Position numbers and translations under genes: made by a program. The notes under the pieces are model-generated. The model was not told where the DNA came from, ran no database searches, and was given only the letters and a program-made list of their open reading frames with translations. This document shows, piece by piece, positions 54,302 to 63,459 of a stretch of DNA of 64,000 bases. Source of the stretch: Mycobacterium sp. MS1601 (GTDB taxonomy: Bacteria; Actinomycetota; Actinomycetes; Mycobacteriales; Mycobacteriaceae); contig NZ_CP019420.1 in NCBI RefSeq assembly GCF_001984215.1, positions 6,014,001 to 6,078,000 on the forward strand, given 5' to 3'. The stretch's first letter is position 1; every line of letters starts with the position of its first letter.

Positions 54302-54751
54302 TCAGGCGCGGGTGAGCTCGAACAGCGGAATGCTGCGCGACGTCTTGGCCTGGTACTCGGCGAACACCGGTGCCAGCTCGACAATCTTGGGATACATCGC
54401 CTCACGTTCGTCGTCGGGCAGCTCGCGGACGTCGACGTCATAGGCGTCCGTCCCGATCTCGATGTAGGCCTTCGGGTTCGCGCGCAGATTGTGCACCCAT
54501 GCCGGATTCTTCGATGCGCCCGCGTATGAGCCCACGATCAGCATCCGGCCGTCGACTGTCAGATATGCCAACGGCGACAGGCGCGACTGGCCCGACTTGG
54601 CACCCAAGGTGTGCAGGAGCAGCAGCGTGCCACCTTCGAAGGGTCCACCGACCACTCCGCCATTGGCACGGAACTCATCGACGATCGCGCGATTGAACTC
54701 GTCCAGGGCGGTGGTGTCCGCCAGAAGTTTGTCCTTGTCGAGCTCGCTCAT
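54302..54751 (-). CDS. Deazaflavin (F420)-dependent nitroreductase family protein
   Basis: This 149-aa protein matches the Ddn split beta-barrel family: FNRAIVDEFRANGGVVGG, LLLLHTLGAKSGQSRLSPLAYLTVDGRMLIVGSYAGASKNPAWVHNLRANP and a C-terminal YQAKTSRSIPLFELTR. These enzymes use reduced coenzyme F420 and occur in many copies in mycobacteria, reducing quinones or nitro compounds. ATG 54751 is preferred; the frame is open 22 codons further. The ribosome site GGAGG lies about 12 bases upstream. Confidence 0.88.
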   Translation of the reverse strand: MSELDKDKLLADTTALDEFNRAIVDEFRANGGVVGGPFEGGTLLLLHTLGAKSGQSRLSPLAYLTVDGRMLIVGSYAGASKNPAWVHNLRANPKAYIEIGTDAYDVDVRELPDDEREAMYPKIVELAPVFAEYQAKTSRSIPLFELTRA

Positions 54752-54826
54752 CAGGCGTCGTGACCTCCAGTTCGGTGCAGAGACGGTCAGCTGATCATGA
54801 AACCGGCCAGCTGTCATCTCTTTTGC

Positions 54827-57460
54827 TCAGCGTGTCTGTGACAACTGGTGCCACAGTCGATCCGGAGTGATCGGAAGATCACGTGGACAGTCACCGACAG
54901 CATCTCGGATCGCATTGGCCAGTGCCGGCGCCACCGGATTGATCACCGCCTCAGCCAGGGACTTCGCTCCCTGTGGCCCGTTCGGGTCGTAGGTATCGGC
55001 GAAGAACACCCGCACCGCCGGGAACCGGCCGGCCTGCGGAACCCGGTAGGCACGCAGTGTCGCATTCACCACCCGGCCACCCTGGATCACCATCACCTCC
55101 GACAGCGCTGCCCCGATGCCTTGGGCCACCGCTCCCTCGACCTGACCGCGGGCCTGGCCCTCGTCGACAACATTTCCGGCGTCGACCACGTGTACGGAGT
55201 CGAGGATGACCACCACACCGGTGATCTGATGAACCGCCACCCGGAACGCCTGCGCGTTTCCCACGGTGGATGCCGGCAGCTCCCAGGCCTGACCCACGAC
55301 CTCATGCGGGGACGCCGTGCCTGCGGCCTGCGCCGCCCGCATGGCCGCGCACGCGCGCGACACAGCACGCCCGGCCACCATGACACTGGTGGAGCCGAAC
55401 GTTCCCGAATCCTGGCCTACCGCAGCGGTATCGCCGATCTGTACGTCGACACTGTGAGCGGACACCCCCAGTTCCCCGGCGGCCAGGCGCTGCAGCAGTG
55501 CGGTGACCCCACTGCCCATCTCCACACTGCCGGCGCGCAGGACGAACCGCTCGCCGCAGCGAGTCAGCCGCACCTCGGCGCGGTGGCCCCGCGCCGGCAG
55601 AGTCGCGGTCATCGCGATGGCCACCCCTTCGCCGACGGCCCAGTCCGCGGGCGCACCTCCCAGCAACGGGTGTTCGGCACACAGATCACGGGTGGCGTCG
55701 CGGGCACGAGTGGCAACCAGTTCGGCGGCGGCGCGCTCCAGGCAATCCGGCAGCCCGTGGTTACCGGATTCCAGCGGCGGGCCCACTGCCAGACCCAGCG
55801 GTGATTCGCCGGCACGCAGCATGTTCCGGCGCCGCACCGCCACCGGGTCCAGGTCGAGCTCGACAGCCAGCTCGTCGATCGCACGTTCCACTGCATGCAC
55901 CACCTGGCCCAGGCCGTAGCCGCGGAACGCGCCGCCTGGTACCTGGTTGGTGTACACCGCCCGGCCGGTCATCCGCCGGTCGGGACAGCGGTAGGGCCCG
56001 AAACCCGACGCCAGCCCATGGCGCAGCACCGGGCGCGAATGGTTTCCATAGGCTCCGGCATCGAGCACGTAGTCCAGCTCCATGAACGTCAACGTGCCGT
56101 CCGCCCTCGCACCGAGAGCCACCGTGACCTCCGAAGCGTGCCGGCTGGGCGCCAGGGTGAACTGCTGCTCGCGCGAAAGTTCCACGGACACGGGACGACC
56201 GGTGGCCAGCAACGCGGCCAGGAGTACGTCTTCGACGATCAGTTCCTGTTTGGCGCCGAAGCCGCCGCCGAGCCGGCCGGCTTGCACCCGCACCCGCGCA
56301 GGGTCGAGGTCGAAGATCCGGCAGAGCTCGTTGCGCGTCAGGTGCGGCACCTGCGTGGTCGAGCGGATGCTGATCGAGCCGTCGGACTCGAACCAGGCGA
56401 CCGCACAGTGCGGCTCGAGATGCACATGCTGCATCCGCGATGTGCGCCAGGCGCCGGTGACCACGACGTCGGAGTCCCGACGCCCCTGCACGGGATCGCC
56501 GTGTGTCACGCCCGCCTCGACGGCGATGTTCCTCTCCATGCCGTCGATGCGCAGATCGGCCGCCGGGATACCCGCCTTGTCGCCGTGCACCAGCGGAGCA
56601 CCGGGTTCCGTCGCGGCGGCAACGGTCAGCACGGCGGGCACCACGAGGTAGTCCACCTCCACCAGCGCCGCGGCGCGCCGTGCGGTGGGACCGTCGTCGG
56701 CCACCACCACCGCGACCCGCTGTCCGACATGGCGGACGGCGGTGTCCAGTACCCGTTGATCGTCGGGATTGATCTCACGGTCGGTGTTACGCGCACTGGA
56801 GAAGTGCAGGGTCGGGGTGTTGAACGGCGTGAGAACCGTCCTGACTCCTGGAAGTGCAAGAGCTGCAGCACAATCCACGGCACGAACCATGGCTGCTGCG
56901 TGCGGGCTCTGGACGAACTCCACAACCCCGGCATCGGCGACGGCGGTGTCCATGGTGAACGGTTGCACGCCTCGCACCACCTGGGCCGCGGCGGGGTCGC
57001 TGGCCCAATCGGCGTCGCCGGACGGGCAGACACCGGCCAGTTCGTCGTTGGCGCGCAGCAGGCCGTGATATCCGGTGCACCGGCAAAGGTGTCCTCGCAG
57101 CCCTCCCGGACTCTGTAGCGAAGCATCTGCCGCACCGAGGGCGACGACAAAACCCGGTGTGCAAAAACCACACTGGAAGCCCCGATGCGCGAGGACAGCC
57201 CTACGCGCGGCATCGATACCGACGTGCTCGGTGTCGGCGGCGGTTGTCACCTCGATGCCACCGCATTCCGCCATCGGCACCAGACACGACGGTGCTTCCA
57301 CACCATCGAGCAGCACGGCACACGTGCCGCAATCACCGGTGCGACAGCCACCGCGCACCTCGAGGTGACCGAGCCGACGCAAGCCGGTGAGCAGCGTGTC
57401 CCCGGGACGGGCGTGGTCGGTGCGTTCGATGTTGTTGACCCGCAAGGTGACGTCAGCCAT
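54827..57460 (-). CDS. Molybdenum hydroxylase with fused [2Fe-2S] and molybdopterin domains
   Basis: This 877-aa single chain combines what are usually two subunits of the xanthine dehydrogenase family. Residues 1 to about 150 form the iron-sulfur part with both clusters: GGCRTGDCGTCAVLLDG, then CGFCTPGFVVALG and HLCRCTGYHG. The rest is the molybdopterin domain (GRLGGGFGAKQE, GGAFRGYGLGQ, GPQGAKSLAEAVINP, with the catalytic Glu in the last). The enzyme should hydroxylate a carbon of an N-heterocycle or aldehyde with water, sending electrons through the clusters to the FAD subunit next door, whose gene overlaps by eight bases. Confidence 0.92.
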   Translation of the reverse strand: MADVTLRVNNIERTDHARPGDTLLTGLRRLGHLEVRGGCRTGDCGTCAVLLDGVEAPSCLVPMAECGGIEVTTAADTEHVGIDAARRAVLAHRGFQCGFCTPGFVVALGAADASLQSPGGLRGHLCRCTGYHGLLRANDELAGVCPSGDADWASDPAAAQVVRGVQPFTMDTAVADAGVVEFVQSPHAAAMVRAVDCAAALALPGVRTVLTPFNTPTLHFSSARNTDREINPDDQRVLDTAVRHVGQRVAVVVADDGPTARRAAALVEVDYLVVPAVLTVAAATEPGAPLVHGDKAGIPAADLRIDGMERNIAVEAGVTHGDPVQGRRDSDVVVTGAWRTSRMQHVHLEPHCAVAWFESDGSISIRSTTQVPHLTRNELCRIFDLDPARVRVQAGRLGGGFGAKQELIVEDVLLAALLATGRPVSVELSREQQFTLAPSRHASEVTVALGARADGTLTFMELDYVLDAGAYGNHSRPVLRHGLASGFGPYRCPDRRMTGRAVYTNQVPGGAFRGYGLGQVVHAVERAIDELAVELDLDPVAVRRRNMLRAGESPLGLAVGPPLESGNHGLPDCLERAAAELVATRARDATRDLCAEHPLLGGAPADWAVGEGVAIAMTATLPARGHRAEVRLTRCGERFVLRAGSVEMGSGVTALLQRLAAGELGVSAHSVDVQIGDTAAVGQDSGTFGSTSVMVAGRAVSRACAAMRAAQAAGTASPHEVVGQAWELPASTVGNAQAFRVAVHQITGVVVILDSVHVVDAGNVVDEGQARGQVEGAVAQGIGAALSEVMVIQGGRVVNATLRAYRVPQAGRFPAVRVFFADTYDPNGPQGAKSLAEAVINPVAPALANAIRDAVGDCPRDLPITPDRLWHQLSQTR

Positions 57461-58280
57461 CGCCGTCCTGCAGTCGTGCTACGGCGTCACGGACGAACGC
57501 ACATGTCACCGCGCGTCGCCACGGCGCGGAACCGTCCGTGTCGTGCAACCACACCTCGTCGGGCCAGGCGGCCACCTCAGCGGCCGCCATCGCCGGTGCG
57601 GCCGACGGCTCCAGCTGGACGACCTGCGGGGTTGCCACCGCACCCGTGACCGACACGGTGCACCGACCGGGCGGGTCGGTCCACCGGGTGGCGATCACCA
57701 GTGCGGCGGTGCGTGCATCGGGCGTCAGCGACACCCGGCGCACCTCGTACGTGGCGCGTAACGCCTCGGCGCTCACCCTCACCGACCGCAGCACCTCGCC
57801 CGGCTGCAGTGTCGTCACCCCTGGAGCAACCACCAGGTCGATCACCGACACACGTCGTTGCCCACCATCGGGCTGCCAGATCAGCGCCGTGGCATCGGTG
57901 GCCGCGCCGAAGGCCACCATCGCCGCCGCCGGCGAGGCGCCACAGATGTTGCCGCCCACGGTCGCCCGTGAGTGCACGCCCGGCGCAGCAGCCAATGCGT
58001 CGACACACCTGTGCACCAGGTGCCGGAAGGACACTCCCCCGTCCACGCACCCCCGTGCGAGCTCTCTGATGGAACACGTTGCCGCGATCACCAATTCGCC
58101 ATCGTGGCTTTCCAGCGCCGGCCAGCTCATCGATCTGAGGCTGACCAGTCGGGTCGAGCCGGGCAGCGGTGCGCCGAACAGGGCGGTGCCCCCGGCGATC
58201 AGCCGGACAGAAGCGTCGGTGTCGTGCAGTTGGTGTCGCATCGTCGCGCGCTGGTAATCGTGAACCCCGTCGAGGTCCAT
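57453..58280 (-). CDS. FAD-binding subunit of the molybdenum hydroxylase
   Basis: This 275-aa subunit carries the CO dehydrogenase flavoprotein-type FAD motifs: LIAGGTALFGAPLPG (about residues 27-41) and ATVGGNICGASPAAAMV (about 106-122). A C-terminal CO_deh_flav_C region follows (RRVSLTPDARTAALVIATRW). It accepts electrons from the iron-sulfur clusters of the partner and passes them to NAD, oxygen or another carrier. It lies one base after the dioxygenase gene and overlaps the partner gene, so a shared transcript is certain in outline. Confidence 0.92.
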   Translation of the reverse strand: MDLDGVHDYQRATMRHQLHDTDASVRLIAGGTALFGAPLPGSTRLVSLRSMSWPALESHDGELVIAATCSIRELARGCVDGGVSFRHLVHRCVDALAAAPGVHSRATVGGNICGASPAAAMVAFGAATDATALIWQPDGGQRRVSVIDLVVAPGVTTLQPGEVLRSVRVSAEALRATYEVRRVSLTPDARTAALVIATRWTDPPGRCTVSVTGAVATPQVVQLEPSAAPAMAAAEVAAWPDEVWLHDTDGSAPWRRAVTCAFVRDAVARLQDGDG

Positions 58281-58281
58281 C

Positions 58282-59214
58282 TCACGTAGTCGAGGACGCG
58301 AACTTGGCGGCCACCCATTCGCCGGCCTTCACCGGCGGCTGGGCGCCTGCGTCCCCGCAGCCGGGGATGGTGTCGATGATCGCGTCGTCATTGGGGTTGA
58401 CGAAGAACGGCACACTGATCCGTTCCTGCTGCCGCTGCCCCGGTGCGGGGTTGGCGACACGATGCATCGACGACTTCCAGACACCGTTGGTCCAGCGCGA
58501 CAACAGATCTGCCACATTGACCACGAGTGTTCCTGGCACGTGCGGTACGTCGGCCCACTGCCCGGTGGCGACCTCGACCTGCAACCCACCCGGTGCGTCG
58601 TCCTGGTACAGCAGCGTCATGAAACCGAAGTCGGTGTGAGCACCCCGGCGTTGTTGGCTCGGTAACGGCGCCGCGGTCTGCGCCGGGTAGAAGTTGGCCT
58701 TCAAGCTCGAGCCGGCGTCGTCGAACTTGTCGGCGAACCACCCCGGTGGTAACCCGAGCGCTGCCTCGAACGCCCGCAGCAGCCGGTTCTGCACGGACTC
58801 CATGGCCATCCAGTACTGCGTCCAGGCAGCACGGAAATCTGCCGGTTCCGACGGCCAGAGATTGTGCGTCGCATAGCGAGTGCTCTCCGAGACGTTCATG
58901 ACGCCGAATGTCTCGACCAGGTCGGCCGGAGTCCGGCGGCCCAGGCTGGCGGCGGTGTTGGTCTGGCCAAGGCCCCGGTAGCCGAGCCGCCCCACCGCAG
59001 TGTCACCGGCGAATCGGCTTTTCACCGGCACATCGAGGTGAAAGAAGGCCCGCGTGACACGCTCGAGCCAAGCGGTGACCGTCTCGGGGACACCGTGGCC
59101 CGACACCACGAAGAAACCATGCCGGGTGCACGCCTGCGCTATCGCCTCCACCGTGGGCCGATGCCCCGCCTCCATTGTCAGTGCAGAGATGTCGATGACC
59201 GGAAACCATTGCAC
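58282..59214 (-). CDS. 2-Oxoglutarate/Fe(II)-dependent dioxygenase, isopenicillin N synthase family
   Basis: This 310-aa protein begins FPVIDISALT and has the IPNS-type N-terminal helix bundle (CTRHGFFVVSGHGVP). The jelly-roll core carries the iron-binding His and Asp in RGAHTDFGFMTLLYQD, the distal His in SSMHRVANP and the 2-oxoglutarate-binding Arg-x-Ser in ERISVPFFVNP. It should hydroxylate or oxidatively demethylate a small molecule. GTG 59214 with AGAGGA seven bases upstream is the chosen start. Its place beside a molybdenum hydroxylase suggests it acts on the same ring compound. Confidence 0.9.
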   Translation of the reverse strand: MQWFPVIDISALTMEAGHRPTVEAIAQACTRHGFFVVSGHGVPETVTAWLERVTRAFFHLDVPVKSRFAGDTAVGRLGYRGLGQTNTAASLGRRTPADLVETFGVMNVSESTRYATHNLWPSEPADFRAAWTQYWMAMESVQNRLLRAFEAALGLPPGWFADKFDDAGSSLKANFYPAQTAAPLPSQQRRGAHTDFGFMTLLYQDDAPGGLQVEVATGQWADVPHVPGTLVVNVADLLSRWTNGVWKSSMHRVANPAPGQRQQERISVPFFVNPNDDAIIDTIPGCGDAGAQPPVKAGEWVAAKFASSTT

Positions 59215-59233
59215 GACAGTTCCTCTCACATGG

Positions 59234-60274
59234 TCAAGGCGCCGGCTTGATCGCCGGATCCGGCAGGAAGTCGGTGTTCCAGAACGACGCCAGGTCAGGC
59301 ATTGCCTGCAGGGCACCCACGCCCATCAGCGCGTCCGCGGTCTGCTGCCAGGACGCATCGTCGACCACCAACAGGCCCTCGGCATCCTGCAGCGGGGTGT
59401 GCCAGAAGGCGGTCAACGCGGGCAACTCTTCGGCGACGGACGGCGCATCGAGGTCGGGATAGGTCTCGGTGATCAGAGCCGTTGCCTCGTCGGGGTTCTC
59501 CAGCGTCCATTGCATGCCCTTGGCATAGGCGTCGACGAAGCCACGCACGGCCTCGGGGTTGGCGCTCAGGTATTTGTTGTTGACCACGATCGTCTGACCC
59601 ATCACGCCCGCCTCGGCCGACAACTCGAACACCGCTGCAGGAGCACCGAATTCCTGCTCCACCAACGCAGGTACATACGTCAGGTAGGCGGGCAGGCAGT
59701 CCACCTGACCGGAGAACAGCAGGTCCTCGGCGGTGGATCCGGACAACTCGGTGATCTTGCCGGACAGGTTGTTGCTGTCACGGAACCGTACCCACACCGA
59801 ATCGCCGTCGGTGTCGGCGGGATCGTTGGCGATCGTCAGCCCCTCCAGCGACGCCGGGTCGCCGCTCACCGCGCCGGACTGCGGGTTGCAGACCAGGCCG
59901 ATGGGGCTGTTGGGCTGTACCACCCCCAGAGCGGTGACCGGAAGCTCTTGTTCGACGCTCTGCAGCAGCGTGGTGGCGGGGCCGACCGTGATGTCCTGCT
60001 GTCCCGTTGCCACCGCCTGGATCTGATTGACGTCACCGCCGGGGGTGATCTCGACGCTCAGACCGGCTTCGTCGAAGTAGCCGTTCTTCTGGGCCGCCAG
60101 GATGGGCGCGTCACCCGAGGTGGGGAAATAGTCGAAGATCCAGCGGATCGTGGTGGTTCCGTCGCCGGCGGACGACGTCGAGTCGTCGGCACCACACGCG
60201 GCGGTGGATACGGCCACCAGCAGCGCGGCAGCGGCCGCGGCCGCGGTGCGGGGAGTGAACGTGGAGAAAGACAT
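59234..60274 (-). CDS. NMT1/SsuA-type ABC transporter substrate-binding lipoprotein
   Basis: This 346-aa precursor has a lipobox signal (AAAAAALLVAVSTAACGADD, lipidated Cys near residue 27). The mature protein reads RWIFDYFPTSGDAPILAAQKNGYFDEAGLSVEITPGGD, the NMT1/THI5-like periplasmic binding fold used for thiamine precursors, pyrimidines and sulfonates. No permease or ATPase gene lies within the window; they may be beyond 64000. ATG 60274 has AAAGGG upstream. It probably captures the substrate of the catabolic cluster. Confidence 0.92.
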   Translation of the reverse strand: MSFSTFTPRTAAAAAAALLVAVSTAACGADDSTSSAGDGTTTIRWIFDYFPTSGDAPILAAQKNGYFDEAGLSVEITPGGDVNQIQAVATGQQDITVGPATTLLQSVEQELPVTALGVVQPNSPIGLVCNPQSGAVSGDPASLEGLTIANDPADTDGDSVWVRFRDSNNLSGKITELSGSTAEDLLFSGQVDCLPAYLTYVPALVEQEFGAPAAVFELSAEAGVMGQTIVVNNKYLSANPEAVRGFVDAYAKGMQWTLENPDEATALITETYPDLDAPSVAEELPALTAFWHTPLQDAEGLLVVDDASWQQTADALMGVGALQAMPDLASFWNTDFLPDPAIKPAP

Positions 60275-60350
60275 TCGGGCCCTTTCGGTACGAGGCACGT
60301 GATTCGGCTGGATACGACGCGGAAGGGCGATCTCACTCGTTCATTATGCT

Positions 60351-60377
60351 GAATGCCATTCCGCTTGCTGCACAAGC
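60351..60377. promoter_or_regulatory. Inverted repeats upstream of the binding-protein gene, possible IclR site
   Basis: GAATG-C-CATTC at 60351-60361 and GCTTG-N5-CAAGC at 60363-60377 are adjacent inverted repeats in the 178-base gap between the IclR gene and the binding-protein gene, where the promoter of the leftward catabolic genes must lie. Neither has been tested; the arms are short and could be chance. Confidence 0.4.
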
Positions 60378-60452
60378 ATGCAAGGTCGAGATGCAACCAG
60401 CGAGACGTCCAGGTAAAGGGGCTGTAAATAACCGCCGGTGTCGGCGGATCCC

Positions 60453-61217
60453 CTACTGGCCCAAGTGATGTGCGATGTCGGCGGTGACCGCGGTCAACGT
60501 CCGCACCGCGCGCTCGATGCCCAGTTCGGGATCGGCCGTTTTGATCATCGTGATGCCCACGGCCCACCGGCTGCTGCGGCGATCCGGAACCGGCATGCCC
60601 GTGCACAGCAGGCCGGTGGTGGTTTCGCCGTCGTCGATGCCGTACCCCCGCTCGTAGGTGAGCTTCAGTTCGCTGCGCAGCTCGTCGGGGTCGGTGATGG
60701 ACTGCGGTGTCAGGCTGGGCAGTACGTCGATACTGCCCAGCCGACGCTCCAACTCGTCTTCGCTCAGGCGCGACAACAGCGCCTTGCCCGTGGCCGAACA
60801 GGTGGCAGGAAGGCTGCGGCCGATCGGTGAGACCACCGGCATGGTGACCCCATCCAGACGCGCGAGATAGCTGATCTCCAGATCCGCGCTGAAGGTGGCC
60901 AGATGAATGGTGTCGACCAGGTCCGCGGCATGCCTGCGGCAGGCGGCGTAGAACGCGTCGATCTCGTTGATGCCCGCCAGATACGCACTCGACAGACCTA
61001 CCAGCGAGGGCCCCAGCGTGTAACCGACCTCCGTGCGCTGGATCAGACCGCCGTCGACGAGGGCGTTGAGCACGGTCAGCAGGGACGACTTGGCCGCACC
61101 CAGATCCTCGGCGAGCGTCGCCAGTTTCACCGGCCCGCGGCCGGCAGACTCGGACAACCGGGTCAACACGGCGACGGCCTTCACCACGGCGGGGGCCCGA
61201 GGCGCTTCCGACTTCAC
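60453..61217 (-). CDS. IclR-family transcriptional regulator
   Basis: This 254-aa regulator has an N-terminal winged helix (VKAVAVLTRLSES, then LATLAEDLGAAKSSLLTVLNALVDGGLIQRTEVG). The GAF-like IclR ligand domain follows (LARLDGVTMPVVSPIGRSLPATCSATGKALLS, then GYGIDDGETTTGLLCTGMPV). GTG 61217 has GAGGAG upstream. It lies between the binding-protein gene and the dehydrogenase/amidohydrolase genes and probably senses the pathway compound or an intermediate. Confidence 0.92.
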   Translation of the reverse strand: MKSEAPRAPAVVKAVAVLTRLSESAGRGPVKLATLAEDLGAAKSSLLTVLNALVDGGLIQRTEVGYTLGPSLVGLSSAYLAGINEIDAFYAACRRHAADLVDTIHLATFSADLEISYLARLDGVTMPVVSPIGRSLPATCSATGKALLSRLSEDELERRLGSIDVLPSLTPQSITDPDELRSELKLTYERGYGIDDGETTTGLLCTGMPVPDRRSSRWAVGITMIKTADPELGIERAVRTLTAVTADIAHHLGQ

Positions 61218-61234
61218 ACGTTCTCCTCACCGGT

Positions 61235-62011
61235 TCACTGGACGCCGGCCACGAGGCCGCCGTCGGCGGTCAGCGTGGCACCACTGATGTACGACGCTTC
61301 GGACGAAAGCAACCACCTCGCCGCTGCGGCGAACTCCGCGGGTTCACCGTAGCGCCCCAGCGGGATCCGCGACTGCGACCGGTCGGCGATCTCCTGGGCG
61401 GGCACACCCGCGGCCGCGGCCCGCTTCTCGTCGAGCGAGTGCACCCGTTCGGTGGCGATGCGGCCCGGGACCAGATGGTTGACCCGGACATGCGGCGCCC
61501 ACTCCCGCGACAGCGACTTGGCCAACGTGGCGACCGCGGACCGCAGCGCCGCCGACACCACGAGATCGGGTGACAGGGACGGCTCGCGCACCACGCTCGA
61601 CGTGGAGAACACCACGCCCGCGCCAGGTGCCAGATGGGGGTGCGCCGCGCGGGCCAGCCGCACCGCGGGCAGGACCACCTGCTCGAACCCCCGCGTCCAG
61701 TCGTCGTCAGTGGTCTGGATGAACGGTGCAGGTGCCGGACCGCCGGTGTTGACGAAGACCCCATCGATCAGGCCGCCCAGCGCGGTCACCGCCTCTGTCA
61801 CCCACGCCGACACAGCGGCCGGATCGGTGAGATCATGACGCATCCCGACCGCCGAGCCCGGCCCCGTCGACAGGCGGTGCACAGCATCTGCCAGCCGCCC
61901 CTCATCCCGGCCGCAGATCGCCACGTCATCACCCTGCTCGACCAGAGCACGGGCCACCGCGAAACCCAGGCCGCTGGTGGCGGCCGCCACCAGGTGGCGT
62001 CGCCCGCTCAC
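61235..62011 (-). CDS. Atypical short-chain dehydrogenase/reductase
   Basis: This 258-aa protein has a modified nucleotide loop (HLVAAATSGLGFAVARALVEQG) and ends ASYISGATLTADGGLVAG, as in 3-oxoacyl-ACP-reductase-like SDRs. Where the catalytic YxxxK should be it reads SPDLVVSAALRSAVATLAKSL, so the Tyr is missing (Val/Ala there), as in an atypical SDR subgroup. It may use another residue or be a non-classical dehydrogenase. The start GTG 62011 overlaps the amidohydrolase stop (GTGA). Confidence 0.85.
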   Translation of the reverse strand: MSGRRHLVAAATSGLGFAVARALVEQGDDVAICGRDEGRLADAVHRLSTGPGSAVGMRHDLTDPAAVSAWVTEAVTALGGLIDGVFVNTGGPAPAPFIQTTDDDWTRGFEQVVLPAVRLARAAHPHLAPGAGVVFSTSSVVREPSLSPDLVVSAALRSAVATLAKSLSREWAPHVRVNHLVPGRIATERVHSLDEKRAAAAGVPAQEIADRSQSRIPLGRYGEPAEFAAAARWLLSSEASYISGATLTADGGLVAGVQ

Positions 62012-63459
62012 GCGCGCACACTCGGGATGGCCGGCACCGCTACGGCTCGGTGGCCGTCGGCCGGCGATCGGTGCAGGAAACGCCCGCTGCCAGGCTGCAG
62101 CGCCGTTTCCGACACCGCGCCGGACAGCTGGTCCACCACCATGTCACCATCGGCCATCACCATGACCGCCCGACCGGTGAGCTTCGCGCCGGCGTACGCC
62201 GAATGGTCCATGTTGTCGTGCAGATCGTCCACGCAGACCTCCCATTCTCGTTGTGGATCCCACAGCACCAGATCGGCATCTCCACCGACGAACACACCGC
62301 CCTTGGTAGCCGCCACACCCATCACCTCGGCCGGCCGGGTGCAGCACAGATCCACCACCTGCGGCAGCGTGAGCCGACCGGTGGTCAACGCCTCGGACAC
62401 CATCAGGGGCATCCGGAGTTCCACTCCGGCAATGCCATTGGCACATTCGGTGAACACCGTGGCATCACCGCTGGGCAGTTTGCCGTCGTCGAGTCGATAC
62501 GGCGCGTGGTCAGAGGCCACCACGTCGATGGCCCCCGAGGTGAGCGCCTGCCACAGCGCCTCACGGTCGGCGCCGTCGCGCAGCGGCGGGCTGCACATCG
62601 ACTGCACGGCGAGTTCCAGCGGCCCGTGCAGCCGGTCCTCTTCGAGAAACAAGTAGTGCGGGCAGGTTTCGGTGATCAGCCGCACTCCGCGCGACCGCGC
62701 CTCGCTCACCACGTCCAGGGCGCGGGCAGACGACAGGTGCACCAGATACACCGGCATATCCAGATATTCGGCCAGATGCGCCACCTCGCTGACTCCGGCG
62801 GCCTCGGCGTTGCGGCTGTGGGCCAGCAGATGCGCGTCGGGCCGCACCCGGCCCGACGACACCGCCTGGTTGGTTGCGTAGCCGATCATGCCGTGATGCT
62901 CGGCGTGCACCATCACCGTCATACCCAGATCCCGTGCGCAGGCCAGCGTCGTGACCAACTCCTTGTCGGCCAGCCGCAGCCGGTCGTAGGTCAGGAACAC
63001 CTTGAGCGAGACGATTCCCTCGGCAACCGCCAGCCGCAGCCCGGCGGTGGCATCCTCTCCGCTGAAATCGGTCACGATCAGATGCACCCCGACGCTGGTC
63101 GCCGCCCGCTCCGCCGAGACCAAGCCACGGCGCACTGCGGTGGCCACCGCTTCACCTCGGGCCTGCACCGAAAACGCCATCACCGTCGTGGTACCGCCGT
63201 GTGCTGCCGACCGGGTGCCGGTGTGGAAGTCGTCCGCGGTGCGAAAACCCTTGGCCGACATCTGGTCCAGATGGGTGTGGACATCGACGCCGCCGGGCAG
63301 CACCAGCAGCCCCTCGGCGTCGACGACCCTGGTCGCCGGACCGTCCAGCCTGGCGGCCACCGCGGTGACCTTGCCGTCGGAGACACCCACGTCGGCCACC
63401 GTGGTGCCGCTGCGGTCCACCACCGTGCCGCCGCGGATCAGGATGTCGAAATGAGTCAT
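62008..63459 (-). CDS. Dihydropyrimidinase/hydantoinase-family amidohydrolase
   Basis: This 483-aa cyclic amidohydrolase has the metal-binding VDVHTHLDQM (about residues 58-67), the carboxylated Lys in GIVSLKVFLTYDRL (about 154), the His ligands in VMVHAEHHGMIGYATNQA and VYLVHLSSARAL and the catalytic Asp in VVASDHAPYRLDDGK. It should open a cyclic amide or imide ring such as a dihydropyrimidine, hydantoin or an enamide. Both neighbours overlap it by four bases, so it is translationally coupled. Confidence 0.92.
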   Translation of the reverse strand: MTHFDILIRGGTVVDRSGTTVADVGVSDGKVTAVAARLDGPATRVVDAEGLLVLPGGVDVHTHLDQMSAKGFRTADDFHTGTRSAAHGGTTTVMAFSVQARGEAVATAVRRGLVSAERAATSVGVHLIVTDFSGEDATAGLRLAVAEGIVSLKVFLTYDRLRLADKELVTTLACARDLGMTVMVHAEHHGMIGYATNQAVSSGRVRPDAHLLAHSRNAEAAGVSEVAHLAEYLDMPVYLVHLSSARALDVVSEARSRGVRLITETCPHYLFLEEDRLHGPLELAVQSMCSPPLRDGADREALWQALTSGAIDVVASDHAPYRLDDGKLPSGDATVFTECANGIAGVELRMPLMVSEALTTGRLTLPQVVDLCCTRPAEVMGVAATKGGVFVGGDADLVLWDPQREWEVCVDDLHDNMDHSAYAGAKLTGRAVMVMADGDMVVDQLSGAVSETALQPGSGRFLHRSPADGHRAVAVPAIPSVRA

